A stretch of DNA of 64,000 bases from Gemmatimonadota bacterium (GTDB lineage Bacteria > Gemmatimonadota > Gemmatimonadetes > Longimicrobiales > Gaopeijiaceae), in contig SKKN01000005.1 in assembly GCA_007121455.1 (NCBI GenBank), positions 1 to 64,000 on the forward strand, in the 5' to 3' direction. The stretch's first letter is position 1; each line of letters opens with the position of its first letter. The position numbers and the translations under genes were made by a program. Positions 15,498-24,805 of the stretch are shown here, one piece after another. The notes beneath the pieces were generated by a model that was not told the origin of the DNA, made no database searches, and was given only the letters and a program-made list of their open reading frames with translations.

Positions 15498-17034
15498 GCA
15501 CGCTGGCTCTTCGGGGCCGGGAGCTCCCAGACTGGCACCAGGTCCCCAATCGGAGCGTTCAGAAGCCGGCCCATCCCGCCGCGACTTCCTCCGGGCGCTC
15601 ACCGCCGGGGGAGCGGGCGTGATGATGGGGACCGGAAGCCTTCCGTCGCTCCTGACGGCCTGCGACAGCCCCACCGGTCCGCCCGGTACCCCACCCCTGG
15701 AGACAAACCCCCTCCGCTTCGCCCCGGAGGTCGCGCCCCACTCGCTGACCCTGGTGGCAAGCGCAGGGATAGCCGGATTCGGGAACGGGGTCGAGGGGCC
15801 GGCCTGGCTCCTGAACGAGAGCCTTCCTTCTCCCCTCCTCCGGGTGCGAAGAGGGGATCCGTTCCAGGTCGTGCTGGAGAACCAACTTCCCCAGGACGTG
15901 ATCCTCCACTGGCACGGGCTCGCCCCGCCGGCGGACATGGATGGGCACCCCCGATACGCGGTAGGCACTGGAGGGGAGTACAGCTACGCCTTCACCGTCG
16001 AGGACCGGGCGGGGACCTACTGGTACCACTCCCACACCCACACCCGCACCGCGGAGCAGACCTACCGGGGCGTGGCCGGGCTCCTCATCGTGGAGGACGA
16101 CGAGGAGGGGGCCCTTGGCCTCCCCTCTGGGAACCGGGAGATCCCGGTGATCCTCCAGGACCGGAGGGTGGACGCCGCGGGAATACCCTACTACCAGCCC
16201 TTCGGCCCTGACCTGATGGCCGGGTACATGGGGCCCGAGCCCTTCGGCAACGGCATCCGGCGCCCGTGGATCGAGGTGGACTCGGCCCTGTACCGGCTCC
16301 GGGTCTTGAACGGGTCCAACGCCCGGATCTTCCGCCTGGGCCGAAGCGACGGCCGACCGCTGGTCCTGGTAGGTAACGACGGAGGCCTGATCGATCGGGC
16401 TCGGACGCTGGATTACGTGGACCTCGGCCCTGCCGAACGCGCGGACCTCCTCCTGGACCTGAGCGGGACGGAAGTGGGGGACCGGGTCATGCTTCGGTCC
16501 CTCTCGTTCTCCCTGCCCGGGGGAGCGGGGTTCATGGGTGGGGCAAACCGCCAGGGCCAGCCCCTGGATGTCCTGGAATTTCGAGTGACCCGGAGGGTGG
16601 AGGAGCCGGCAGTGATTCCCGACGTGCTTTCCACGGTGCCGGGCCCGAACCCGGAGGACGTCGTCCGTGAGCGCACCTTCCGCTTCACCTCCGAGATGAT
16701 GATGCACCGGATCAACGGGCGTTCCTTCGAGATGGACCGGATCGACGAAGTCGTGCCCTTCGGCGAGACCGAGATCTGGTCTTTCGTCAACGACAGCTTC
16801 CTTCCCCATCCAGTCCACCTCCACGCCACCCACTTCCGGGTGATCTCCCGGAGCGGAGGCCGGAACCAGGTCATGCCCTGGGAGGCGGGGGGAAAGGACA
16901 CCGTGCTGCTCCACCCCTTCGAGACCGTTCGAGTGGCCGTCCGTTTCACCGCCCACCGGGGGCTCTTCCTCCTCCACTGCCACAACCTCGAGCACGAGGA
17001 CATGGGAATGATGGCGAACATCCTGGTGGAGTGA
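15487..17034 (+). CDS. Multicopper oxidase (CueO/SufI-like), Tat-exported
   Basis: A 515-residue multicopper oxidase. A twin-arginine signal 'SRRDFLRAL' (about 30-38) precedes a hydrophobic stretch and a possible lipobox ('LLTAC', near 55-59). Copper-site motifs are all present: 'HWHG' 141-144, 'WYHSHTH' about 179-185, 'HPVHLHATHF' near 440, and 'HCHNLEHEDMGM' near 497-508 with Met as likely type-1 axial ligand. Three cupredoxin domains are implied. Enzymes of this family oxidise Cu(I) or organic substrates in the periplasm. Lying between two efflux operons, a role in copper tolerance is plausible but is inference. A start nearer the RR motif is possible. Confidence 0.9.
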   Translation: MASEHAGSSGPGAPRLAPGPQSERSEAGPSRRDFLRALTAGGAGVMMGTGSLPSLLTACDSPTGPPGTPPLETNPLRFAPEVAPHSLTLVASAGIAGFGNGVEGPAWLLNESLPSPLLRVRRGDPFQVVLENQLPQDVILHWHGLAPPADMDGHPRYAVGTGGEYSYAFTVEDRAGTYWYHSHTHTRTAEQTYRGVAGLLIVEDDEEGALGLPSGNREIPVILQDRRVDAAGIPYYQPFGPDLMAGYMGPEPFGNGIRRPWIEVDSALYRLRVLNGSNARIFRLGRSDGRPLVLVGNDGGLIDRARTLDYVDLGPAERADLLLDLSGTEVGDRVMLRSLSFSLPGGAGFMGGANRQGQPLDVLEFRVTRRVEEPAVIPDVLSTVPGPNPEDVVRERTFRFTSEMMMHRINGRSFEMDRIDEVVPFGETEIWSFVNDSFLPHPVHLHATHFRVISRSGGRNQVMPWEAGGKDTVLLHPFETVRVAVRFTAHRGLFLLHCHNLEHEDMGMMANILVE

Positions 17035-17179
17035 GGTCGGGAGGGGCCGGCCGCTTCCCGAGGTTTCGGAGTTGACACGAAGCGAGTGAGCGCTCACTTT
17101 CTCTGTAGCGGGCAACCCTCATGGCTGGATCCAGAGAACGCCGGAAGCGCCCCCCTCGGCGGGCGGCACGCACCCGCTG

Positions 17180-17223
17180 GAACGGAGAACGGGAGAGCAG
17201 AATGCGAAGGACCTTGTGGGCCG
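17180..17223 (+). repeat. Duplicated leader/start region (copy b)
   Basis: Partner of 15361-15405. Here it forms the ribosome site (GGGAGAG, 17191-17197) and first codons of the TolC-family gene, so this copy is probably the original. Confidence 0.65.
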
Positions 17224-18614
17224 GGATGTTCCTGGCCCTGGTCGCGGCGGGCCAGCCGGCCCTTTCGGCGCAGGCCCAGGAACCCCCGCCCGGGAACGCA
17301 GGGGAAGGCCTCAGCCATGAGGTCGCTTCCCTGTTTCCGGACGGCTCCCGGACCCCGGCAACGGAAGAGGCCCTCACCCTGGAGGCTGCCCTTCGCCGGG
17401 CCCTGGAGGTTGCGCCCCGGATCCGGCAGACCGGCGCCGCCCGGGAGGCCGCCGACGCCGGCACCGGGTGGCTCGCCTCCCCGTACCTTCCCACGCTGAC
17501 CGCGGGAGCGTCGGCAACGCGTCTCGGCCATCCGACCATCGTGACCCCGATCCGGGAGCCCGGGGCCTTCCCTCCCCTCTCCGATGAGGTGTGGGAGGGG
17601 TCGGTGAGCGTGGGCTGGACGGTTTTCGATTTCGGCCGGGGACGGGACGGCCGGAGCGCGGCCCGGGCTCTGGCTGAGGCCTCCGGCGCCCGGGAGATGC
17701 AGGCTCGGATGGAGACCCTGGAGACGGTCACGGACCATTTCATTCAGCTCTCCCTCCTGGACGAACTCCAGTCGGCCCACCGCGCCCGCCTGGAGGGGAT
17801 CCGGGAGAGCGCGGACCAGGTCCGGGCTCTGGTGGACGAGGGTCGACTCCCCGCCGTGGACCACCTTCGGATGACCGAGGTGCTCCTGGAGGCGCAGGCC
17901 GATCTCCACTCCACGGAACGGGAGATCGGCCGAGTTACGGCGTCCCTGGCCACGGAGCTGGCCCTGGACGAGGCGCTGGACCGGGAACGGGTCCGGACGC
18001 CCTCCCTCCCCGGGGAGCTGCCTCCCCTTCCCCGATCCCTCGAAGCACCTGGCGGTCCCATGATCGACGCCGCCGAAGCTCGGACACGCACCGCGGAGCA
18101 CGAGGCCCGTGAGGCCCGTCGGGGGCTCCTTCCCGAGCTCCAGGTCGTGGCCCGGCAGTCGTACCGGACCGCGCCGGACGTCCCTTCCGAGCGAGACTGG
18201 GCCCTTGGGCTCCAGGTCCGGATCCCCCTCGTCCGGGGAGACGCCCGGGCCGGGATCCAGGTCCGGGACGCCCGGGCCCGGGAGCGGGCCGCGGAGCTCC
18301 AGGGGGCCCGGGCCGCTCTGGAGACGGCTCTCCGGGACCTCGAGGCCCTGGAGGGGGACGCCCGGGAGAGGATCCAGGTCCTGGACGCCCGCATCGGGCA
18401 CCTGGAAGAGGCCCATCGGATCGAGCTGGCCTCCTACCGGGAGGGCCGGACCACCCTGGCGGAGGCCCTCTCCACCGAGGCCCGCCTGGCCGCCGCCCGG
18501 GCCGAACGGATCAGCCGGATGGGCACGGTCCTCGTCGCTCACCTGCGCACGGCCTCCCTGACCGGGGAGCTGTCGGTCTCCGAGGCGCGTCGCCTCCTGG
18601 GAGAAGGATCATGA
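17202..18614 (+). CDS. TolC-family outer-membrane channel (pump B)
   Basis: ATG 17202 is preferred over an ATG at 17121 because it follows GGGAGAG by about five bases and gives a clean signal peptide, 'MRRTLWAGMFLALVAAGQPALSAQAQ'. The mature protein has 'LTLEAALRRALEVAPRIRQTGAAREAADAGTG' in pattern, the OEP start, then helical repeats. The second repeat runs from about 285 and ends 'AHRIELASYREGRTTLAEALSTEARLAAARAER', a standard TolC-family ending. First gene of a TolC-adaptor-RND-TetR operon; its TGA overlaps the adaptor ATG (18611). It is not close in sequence to the TolC-like protein of pump A, so the two operons are not a recent duplication. Confidence 0.88.
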   Translation: MRRTLWAGMFLALVAAGQPALSAQAQEPPPGNAGEGLSHEVASLFPDGSRTPATEEALTLEAALRRALEVAPRIRQTGAAREAADAGTGWLASPYLPTLTAGASATRLGHPTIVTPIREPGAFPPLSDEVWEGSVSVGWTVFDFGRGRDGRSAARALAEASGAREMQARMETLETVTDHFIQLSLLDELQSAHRARLEGIRESADQVRALVDEGRLPAVDHLRMTEVLLEAQADLHSTEREIGRVTASLATELALDEALDRERVRTPSLPGELPPLPRSLEAPGGPMIDAAEARTRTAEHEAREARRGLLPELQVVARQSYRTAPDVPSERDWALGLQVRIPLVRGDARAGIQVRDARARERAAELQGARAALETALRDLEALEGDARERIQVLDARIGHLEEAHRIELASYREGRTTLAEALSTEARLAAARAERISRMGTVLVAHLRTASLTGELSVSEARRLLGEGS

Positions 18615-19717
18615 ACCGCCGCAACCGAATCGTCCTCGTTTCCCTGACCCTTCTCCTCGTCGCGGGCCTCGGGGCCGTGGCGCTACGCACGCTCGTGCGT
18701 CCCCCGCCCCCGGAGAGCCGGGATCTCCGTGTGGCGGTTCGGGTCGAGGCCCCGGAGCGGGACACGGCGTGGACCCTCCTTTCCTACCGGGGAACGCTGG
18801 AGGGGGATCGGGACGCGACCCTCTCCTTCCGCATGGGGGGAGAGGTGGCCCGGGTGCACGCCCGGGAAGGCGAGAAGGTGTCCGCAGGGGACCTCCTGGC
18901 CGAGCTGGACGTCTCGGAGCTGGAAGCTGCGCTAGCCCGGGTCCGGGCGGAGTTGGAGCGGGCCCGGGCCCAGGAGGCCCACTGGGAAGGGGAGCTCGAG
19001 GTGGACGCGCGCCTCCTCGAGGCGGGCGCCGTGTCCCGAAGCGGCCTCGAGGCAACCCGTCTCTCGCACAGGAGCGCGCTCCTGGCGCGGGAGGGGGCGG
19101 ACGCGGCCGTGGCGGAGATCGAGGCGCGACGGACCGGGGCCCGGATCCGGGCGCCTCAGCCGGGGACCGTCACCCGGGTGGAGGTGGCGGAGGGCGAGGG
19201 TGTCCTTCCGGGCCAGTCGGTTCTCACCCTGTCGGGGGGCGAGCGGCGGGTCCGGGTCGAGGTGCTGGAACGGGATCGGACCCGGGGCATCGAGCCCGGG
19301 ACCCCGGCGAGCCTCGGGGACGAAAGGTGCCCAGGCCGAGTCACCCGGGTGGACGCGGGCGCCCGGCCTCCCTTCGGGGCGATCCGGGTCCACGTGGCGC
19401 CCGAGGGATCCTGCCTGGAGGGGCGCGCTCCCGGGACCTCGGTCGCGGTGACCTTCCACCTGGCGGGCCCGGCCGACGCTCTCTTCGTCCCCCTCTCGGC
19501 CGTGGACTTCCGCGGGGGGACGCCCCGGACCTTCCGGATCACCGCGGAGGAGAGGGCGGAAGCGGTCCCCGTCACCCTGGGGTCCCAGCGAGGGGAACTT
19601 CAGCAGGTGGAAGGGGACCTGGACTCCCGCGATCGGGTGGTGGTGGCGGGGGTCACGAACCTCCGGCCCGGCGACCGGGTCCGGGTGGTGGAGGCGCCCT
19701 CGGGAGAGGTCCCATGA
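18611..19717 (+). CDS. RND periplasmic adaptor (pump B)
   Basis: A 368-residue membrane-fusion protein, ATGA-coupled to the genes on both sides. An uncleaved or cleaved N-terminal helix ('IVLVSLTLLLVAGLGAVAL', about 7-25) is followed by 'YRGTLEGDRDATLSFRMGGEVARV' (lipoyl half 1) and 'GEKVSAGDLLAELDVSELEAAL'. A hairpin runs about 105-165, then 'ARIRAPQPGTVTRVEVAEGEGV' (lipoyl half 2), a beta-barrel and a membrane-proximal domain. No metal-binding Met or His clusters of the CusB type are obvious, so a metal substrate is not directly supported. Confidence 0.9.
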   Translation: MNRRNRIVLVSLTLLLVAGLGAVALRTLVRPPPPESRDLRVAVRVEAPERDTAWTLLSYRGTLEGDRDATLSFRMGGEVARVHAREGEKVSAGDLLAELDVSELEAALARVRAELERARAQEAHWEGELEVDARLLEAGAVSRSGLEATRLSHRSALLAREGADAAVAEIEARRTGARIRAPQPGTVTRVEVAEGEGVLPGQSVLTLSGGERRVRVEVLERDRTRGIEPGTPASLGDERCPGRVTRVDAGARPPFGAIRVHVAPEGSCLEGRAPGTSVAVTFHLAGPADALFVPLSAVDFRGGTPRTFRITAEERAEAVPVTLGSQRGELQQVEGDLDSRDRVVVAGVTNLRPGDRVRVVEAPSGEVP

Positions 19718-22700
19718 GCTGGGCGGGGTTCTCCCTGGCGCGACGGCACGCGGTCTACGCCGCCTCCATCGCGGTGATCGTGTTCGGGGGCCTGGCCTGG
19801 TTGCGCCTGCCCGTCTCCCTCTTTCCCGACACGGCGCCGCCCCTGGTGAACGTCGTCACGGCCCAGCCGGGCGCGGCGGCGCTGGACGTGGCCCGCGACG
19901 TCTCCGAGCCCATCGAGGGGGAGGTGGCCGCCCTGGACGGGATCGCCCGGGTCACTTCCCTCTCGCAGGACGGCCTCTCGGTCGTGACCGCCGAGTTCGA
20001 GTACGGTCGGGACGTGGATCTGGCGGCCGTGGACGTCCAGAACGCGGTCGACCGAATCGGCGACCGGTTTCCCCCGGGGACCGCCCGGCCGCGCGTCCTC
20101 AAGTTCAGCACCGCCGACCGCCCGGTGATCACCCTGGCGGTCCGGGGGGCAGAGGGCGCGGTGGACCCGGCCGGCGCGCGCCGCATCGCCGAGGACCGGA
20201 TCCGGCCGCTCCTCCAGCGGGTTCCGGGCGTGGCCTCGGTGGACGTCTTCGGCGGTGACCGCTCCCGGGTGGAGGTGGAGGTGGACCAGGGGGCCCTGGA
20301 GGCCGCGGGGCTCGCCGTGCCTGACGTGGTCGGGGCGCTCCGGGAAGGAAGCGTGACCCGGCCCGGCGGGACCTTCGAGGCCGGAGGGCGCGAGGTCCTC
20401 ATACGGGTGGACCACTCCCCCGCGGACGTGGCAGAGCTGGCGCGCCTTCCCGTGGCTCACCGGGAAGGCCAGCGTATCCTGGTGGGAGACGTAGCCGGAG
20501 TGCGGGAGGGAACGGCGGACCGACGGAGCGCCTTCCGAAACCGGGGCACGGACGCCGTGGCCCTGGAGGTGCTCCCGCGCCAGGACGCGAACACGGTGGA
20601 CGTGGTTCGCCGGGTGGAGGCGCTCGTTCCCGAGCTCCGGGAAGCGTTCCCGGAGCTGGAGATCGAGGTGGCCTCCGAGGAGGCCTCCTTCACGGACCTG
20701 GTGGTTCGGAACATGGGGATGAGCATCGTGGCCGCCCTGCTCCTCGCCGGCTTCGTGGTCTTCCTCTTCCTGGGGAACCTGGGGGCGTCCCTCGTGATCT
20801 CCATCTCCATGCCCATGAGCTTCCTGCTCACCTTCGCCCTCATGTGGGCCTTCGGGATGGAGCTCAACCTGGTCACCCTCTCGGCGGTGATCCTGGCCGT
20901 GGGGATCGTGGTGGACTCCTCGGTGGTCGTGCTCGAGAACATGACCCGCCACCGGCGAGAGGAGGGGCGGGACGCCGAGGAGGCGGCGGTGCGGGGCACC
21001 GACGAGGTGTTCTTCGCCATCCTGGCCGGGATCCTCACCACCGTCATCGTCCTGGTGCCCTTCCTTTTCCTGGAGGGGTTCGTCGGTCAAGTGTTCGGCC
21101 CCCTCTCCCTGACCCTCATCTTCGCGTTCACCTCCTCCCTTCTGGCGGCGGTCACCCTGGTGCCCCTCCTCGGGGCCTGGCTTCTCGCCAGGGACGGGAG
21201 CGTCGGGGGGGAGAGGAGTCGGCCGGGTCCCGAGGGAGCGGATGGTGGACCGGAAGAGGGCGACGCCAAAGGAGCGGAGGAGGGACACCGTCGACGCCGG
21301 TCCGCCCTTCTCCGGGAGGCCGTCCGGTGGCCGCTCCGGGCCTTCGAGGGGGCCATGGAGGGGCTTCGCCGCCTGTACATCGGGGGCCTGGAGCGGGCCC
21401 TCCGGTGGAGGACGGCCACCCTGGCCGCGGCCCTCGTGCTCCTCGCGGCTGGCGCCGTCTCCATCCTGGCCCGAGGGGTGGAGGTCCTGCCCCGTCTGGA
21501 CTCGGGGTCGTTTTACGTCAGCGTAGAAACCGAGCCCGGCACCTCGTTCGCCGAGACGGCGCGGATCGTCGGCCGGGTGGAGGACCTCCTGGCCTCGGAG
21601 CCCTACGTGATGGGGTTCACCTCTCGGATGGGGTTCGAGCCCGAGGCCGTGTTCCTCGGGGACGCGGGGGCCATGGGGGTCCAACAAGCCTTCCTCAGCG
21701 TCGAGCTCGTCTCCCGGAAGGAGCGCCCGGAGACGATCTGGGAGATCCAGGACCGGGTACGGGACGGGGTCGGCGGGATCCCCGGGATCCGGACCGCCGT
21801 TGTGAAGGAGATGGGCGGGACCGCCAAGGCCACCACCGCAGCGCCCCTCAACGTCCATATCTCGGGGCCCGATCCCGTTGTCCTGGACAGGCTCTCGGTC
21901 GAGGTGCTGGAGCAGGCCCGAACGGTGCCGGGGGCGGTGAATGTCTACCGCCGCTGGAGCCTGGATCGGCCCGACCTCCAGATCCGGCCCGATCCGCTCC
22001 GGGCTGCGGAGCTGGGGATCACCTCCGCCCGGATGGCCGAGGCCACCTACGGGGTGGTGGAGGGGACCACGGCCACCGCCTGGACGGGCCCCGACGGAAC
22101 GGATCTCCCCGTAGTGGTCCGCTATCCCCGGGAGGGGCGCTCGGACCTGGAGACCATCCTCCAGGTCCACGTGCTCCCCGGCCTCCCTCTGGGGGAGGTG
22201 GCCACGGCCTCTTTCGAGCTGGCCCCGAACCTGGTCACCCGGGAGAACCTGGTCTACACGGCCGACGTAGCTGGCTTCCACGACGGCCGGGCATTCAGCC
22301 ACGTGGTGGCGGATCTGGGGCGGACCCTGGAGGGGATCATCCTGCCCCCGGGCTACGAGATCGAGATCACCGGGGAGATGACGGACCTCCAGGAGTCCCG
22401 GGAGGAGATGGTCTTCGCCCTCCTCCTGGCCCTGGTGGCGGTCTACCTCCTCCTCGTGGCGCAGTTTCGCTCGTTCATCCACCCCCTCACGGTCATGCTC
22501 GCCGTCCCTCTCGTGCTGGTGGGCGTCGCCGTCGCCCTCCTCCTGGCCCGGCAGGTCATCTCGATGGCCGTCCTCATGGCCCTGGTCCTCCTCGTGGGGA
22601 TCGCCGTGAACAACTCCATCATACTCCTGGACTTCATCCTTCGCCGCCGGGAGGAGGGAGGCGAGCGCCGGGCCGCCGTGCTGGAGGCCGTCTCGGTCCG

Positions 22701-22914
22701 GTTCCGGCCCGTGATGATGACCACGTTCTCCACCGTGGCCGGGATGATCCCACTGGCCCTGGAGTGGTCCCTGGGCGCCGAGCGGTTCTCGCCCATGGCC
22801 GTGGCCATCATCGGGGGCCTCACCGCGTCGTCCCTTCTCACCCTCGTGGTGGTCCCGGTATTCTACACAGTCCTGGACGACCTCCAGGCCCGGATGGGGT
22901 CCATCGGCGCTTGA
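19714..22914 (+). CDS. RND efflux transporter, inner-membrane pump (pump B)
   Basis: A 1066-residue RND permease starting at ATG 19714 within the adaptor stop. It shows 'LPVSLFPDTAPPLVNV' after the first helix, a 'DVAAVDVQNAVDRI'-like porter segment near 110, helices 2-6 at about 335-495, and a second porter domain from about 590. The C-terminal helix bundle ends near 1060. The fourth helix has 'GIVVDSSVVVLEN' (one Asp, then Ser), and the tenth has 'GIAVNNSIILLDF'. A charged cytoplasmic insert rich in Gly, Arg and Glu at about 497-530 links the halves. General drug or lipophile efflux is likely; the exact substrate is not visible. Confidence 0.92.
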   Translation: MSWAGFSLARRHAVYAASIAVIVFGGLAWLRLPVSLFPDTAPPLVNVVTAQPGAAALDVARDVSEPIEGEVAALDGIARVTSLSQDGLSVVTAEFEYGRDVDLAAVDVQNAVDRIGDRFPPGTARPRVLKFSTADRPVITLAVRGAEGAVDPAGARRIAEDRIRPLLQRVPGVASVDVFGGDRSRVEVEVDQGALEAAGLAVPDVVGALREGSVTRPGGTFEAGGREVLIRVDHSPADVAELARLPVAHREGQRILVGDVAGVREGTADRRSAFRNRGTDAVALEVLPRQDANTVDVVRRVEALVPELREAFPELEIEVASEEASFTDLVVRNMGMSIVAALLLAGFVVFLFLGNLGASLVISISMPMSFLLTFALMWAFGMELNLVTLSAVILAVGIVVDSSVVVLENMTRHRREEGRDAEEAAVRGTDEVFFAILAGILTTVIVLVPFLFLEGFVGQVFGPLSLTLIFAFTSSLLAAVTLVPLLGAWLLARDGSVGGERSRPGPEGADGGPEEGDAKGAEEGHRRRRSALLREAVRWPLRAFEGAMEGLRRLYIGGLERALRWRTATLAAALVLLAAGAVSILARGVEVLPRLDSGSFYVSVETEPGTSFAETARIVGRVEDLLASEPYVMGFTSRMGFEPEAVFLGDAGAMGVQQAFLSVELVSRKERPETIWEIQDRVRDGVGGIPGIRTAVVKEMGGTAKATTAAPLNVHISGPDPVVLDRLSVEVLEQARTVPGAVNVYRRWSLDRPDLQIRPDPLRAAELGITSARMAEATYGVVEGTTATAWTGPDGTDLPVVVRYPREGRSDLETILQVHVLPGLPLGEVATASFELAPNLVTRENLVYTADVAGFHDGRAFSHVVADLGRTLEGIILPPGYEIEITGEMTDLQESREEMVFALLLALVAVYLLLVAQFRSFIHPLTVMLAVPLVLVGVAVALLLARQVISMAVLMALVLLVGIAVNNSIILLDFILRRREEGGERRAAVLEAVSVRFRPVMMTTFSTVAGMIPLALEWSLGAERFSPMAVAIIGGLTASSLLTLVVVPVFYTVLDDLQARMGSIGA

Positions 22915-22922
22915 GGCGAAAC

Positions 22923-23531
22923 ATGGCGAGAACGACCAAGAAGGAAGCGATCCTGGAGGCCGCGCTGGCCCTCTTTGCGGAAAAAGGGGTGGACGCCGCC
23001 ACCACCCGGGAGATCGCCGAGCGAGCGGGGACCTCCGAGGGGAACCTCTACCGGCACTTCGATGGGAAGGACGACCTGGCCCGGACCCTGTTCGAGACCA
23101 CGGCCCGTCGGTTCGCCGACGTCCTCGAGACGGAAGCGCGAGACGAGGACGATCCCCGGGCCCGCCTGGACACCCTGATCCGGGGGGTGTTCACCTTCGC
23201 GGAGGACCACCCGGCCGCGTTCTCCTTCCTCCTGGCATCCCATCCCTCACACATACCGAAGGACCGGGACCTGCGTCTGGGGCCCTATCCGATGCGCCTC
23301 TTCGTGGAAACCATCGTCCGGGGCGTCGCCCAGGGCGCGTTTCGGCCGGTGGATCCAGTCCTGGCCACCGGCTGGATCGTGGCCATGGCCCAGCGGGCCG
23401 TGCTCCTGGCCCGGATGGGGCTTCTGGCCGACGACCGGGAGCGAATCACCCAGGAGACAGTGGAAGCCAGCCGACGTCTCCTCGCCGCCGATCCTGTCGG
23501 GCCAGGGGGACAGCAGCCCGATGACCGATGA
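22923..23531 (+). CDS. TetR/AcrR-family transcriptional regulator
   Basis: A 202-residue regulator. The N-terminal helix-turn-helix reads 'ILEAALALFAEKGVDAATTREIAERAG', then 'SEGNLYRHFDGKDDLARTLFE', the TetR DNA-binding pattern with the 'LYRHF' recognition part near residues 41-45. The C-terminal half should be the ligand-binding and dimerisation domain. It begins eight bases after the pump B stop, so it is the last gene of that operon and most likely represses it. About 60 bases after its stop the sequence becomes an IS256-family remnant on the other strand. Confidence 0.92.
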   Translation: MARTTKKEAILEAALALFAEKGVDAATTREIAERAGTSEGNLYRHFDGKDDLARTLFETTARRFADVLETEARDEDDPRARLDTLIRGVFTFAEDHPAAFSFLLASHPSHIPKDRDLRLGPYPMRLFVETIVRGVAQGAFRPVDPVLATGWIVAMAQRAVLLARMGLLADDRERITQETVEASRRLLAADPVGPGGQQPDDR

Positions 23532-23588
23532 CGACGGTCCAGGTCGACCCCGCTGAAGCAGCGGCCGAACCCCGCTCACGGAGGATCC

Positions 23589-24164
23589 CATGCAGAGCCG
23601 GTCCTGCTCGCCCAGGCGGACGTTCACGTGGACTCCGTCCGCCCACACATAGACGTAATCGACCCCGGAGAGGTCTCGCTTGCCGAACATCTCGTGCTCC
23701 TCCTCCCAGGTGCCGATCAGCCGGCTCACGTTCGCCGGGGACAGCCCGGAGGCGTCCTCGCCCAGAAGCACCGGCAGCGCCTCGCGGAAGTCTCCCGTCG
23801 ACAGCCCCCGCAGGTACAGGATCGGCAGCACCTCGGCCACCTTCGGCGAGCGCCTCATGTACGGCGGCAAGACTCGGCTCGTGAACTTCTGGCTGTCCCG
23901 GCGGTCGTGCACCCGCGGCGCTCGCACCTCGACCGTGCCGGCCCCCATCGTCACCTTCCGGGCTCGTGCCCGGCCGTTGCGGACCACCCGGGCCCGTCCC
24001 TGCTCGTCCTTCGCTTCTCGGTGCCGGCTCACGTACTCGGCCACCTCCGCCTCGAGTGCCGCAGCCAGCATCCGGCGCGCTCCTTCGCGGGCCAGGGCGT
24101 CCAGGTCACTCGAAAACTCGCCCTCCCCCTGGCTCCCGAAGGAGCCCTCCAGTACCTTCACCAT
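23589..24164 (-). pseudogene. IS256-family (mutator) transposase, N-terminal remnant
   Basis: From ATG 24164 about 192 codons match the start of IS256-family transposases: 'LAREGARRMLAAALEAEVAEYV', 'VRNGRARARKVTMGAGTVEVRAPRV', 'SPKVAEVLPILYLRGLSTGDFREALPVLLG', and 'VWADGVHVNVRLGE' with the first catalytic Asp near 176. Homology stops at about 23589; the remaining half, with the second Asp and Glu of the DDE triad, is absent. The frame then runs antisense into tetR without meaning. The element is dead unless helped in trans. The deletion may have created the present end of the pump B operon. Confidence 0.8.
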
Positions 24165-24805
24165 CGCGGCGTATCCTCCCCCCGGGCGCCAACCCGGGCT
24201 TCGCGTGAACTTGATGCCTCACGCGGGAGGGTACGTCGTCTTTTTTCATCCCTTCAACTCAGCCCCTCCCTCCAGGGCCGATCCACAACTTTCGAGGATA
24301 CCTCGACGCCGAGGCAGATCTCCCAGGCCAGGATGAGTAGGACGACCGGCAGGGACCGGGCTGCCGCGATGAGCAGCTCTCCAGCTGGGCCTGGCTCCAT
24401 ATGCCCTCGGCACCTCGGGGCTCCTCCAAGAGCCGACCGGCGCGTAGGCCGCCGGCATCACCGGCAGCACTGCTCAAGGCGTGCAGGCCGTCGGTCGCTC
24501 CGTCCCCAGTTCGCAGTCTCCGTCGGCTCCAGATCTCTCGGGCCGCATCTGCCCCCCGGCAGGTGGTACCGAGACGGCACAGCCGTAGAGCGCTTCAGCT
24601 CTCTGCCGCCCTGCCCCCCGGTCCAACGGGGAGCGGCTCCTCCTTCGCCTAGAGGCATCCCTCGGCCTCCGGGCCGGACGGGCGCGCCAAGCTCATGGGG
24701 TCGGCTCACCCCGGAGTTCACCGCTCAGGGAACGGCCGCCGACAGAGGATGACGGCACAACGCGCCGGTGCGAAGACGCCACCTGGAGCCACGGTCACGG
24801 CTCCG
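24165..24805 (+). other. Element debris without a recognisable gene
   Basis: These 640 bases contain no reading frame I can assign on either strand. A GC-rich palindrome (24181-24200 area) and the likely outer end of the IS256 remnant lie at the left. The centre is full of short complementary G/C runs, as in structured RNA or decayed mobile DNA. A group II intron remnant is conceivable but I could not find its domain V. Confidence 0.3.

Noticed and set aside
18769-22914. A 1381-codon frame that would fuse adaptor and pump B
   Set aside because: The first 315 codons are out of frame with the adaptor and have no domain. The pump begins at ATG 19714.
9117-23531. The two efflux operons as a recent inverted duplication
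   Set aside because: Component proteins differ in length, signal type (lipoprotein versus helix anchor) and motifs, and no nucleotide repeat spans them apart from the 45-base leader.
24165-24805. A group II intron
   Set aside because: No reverse-transcriptase frame and no recognisable domain V; only G/C-rich complementarity.
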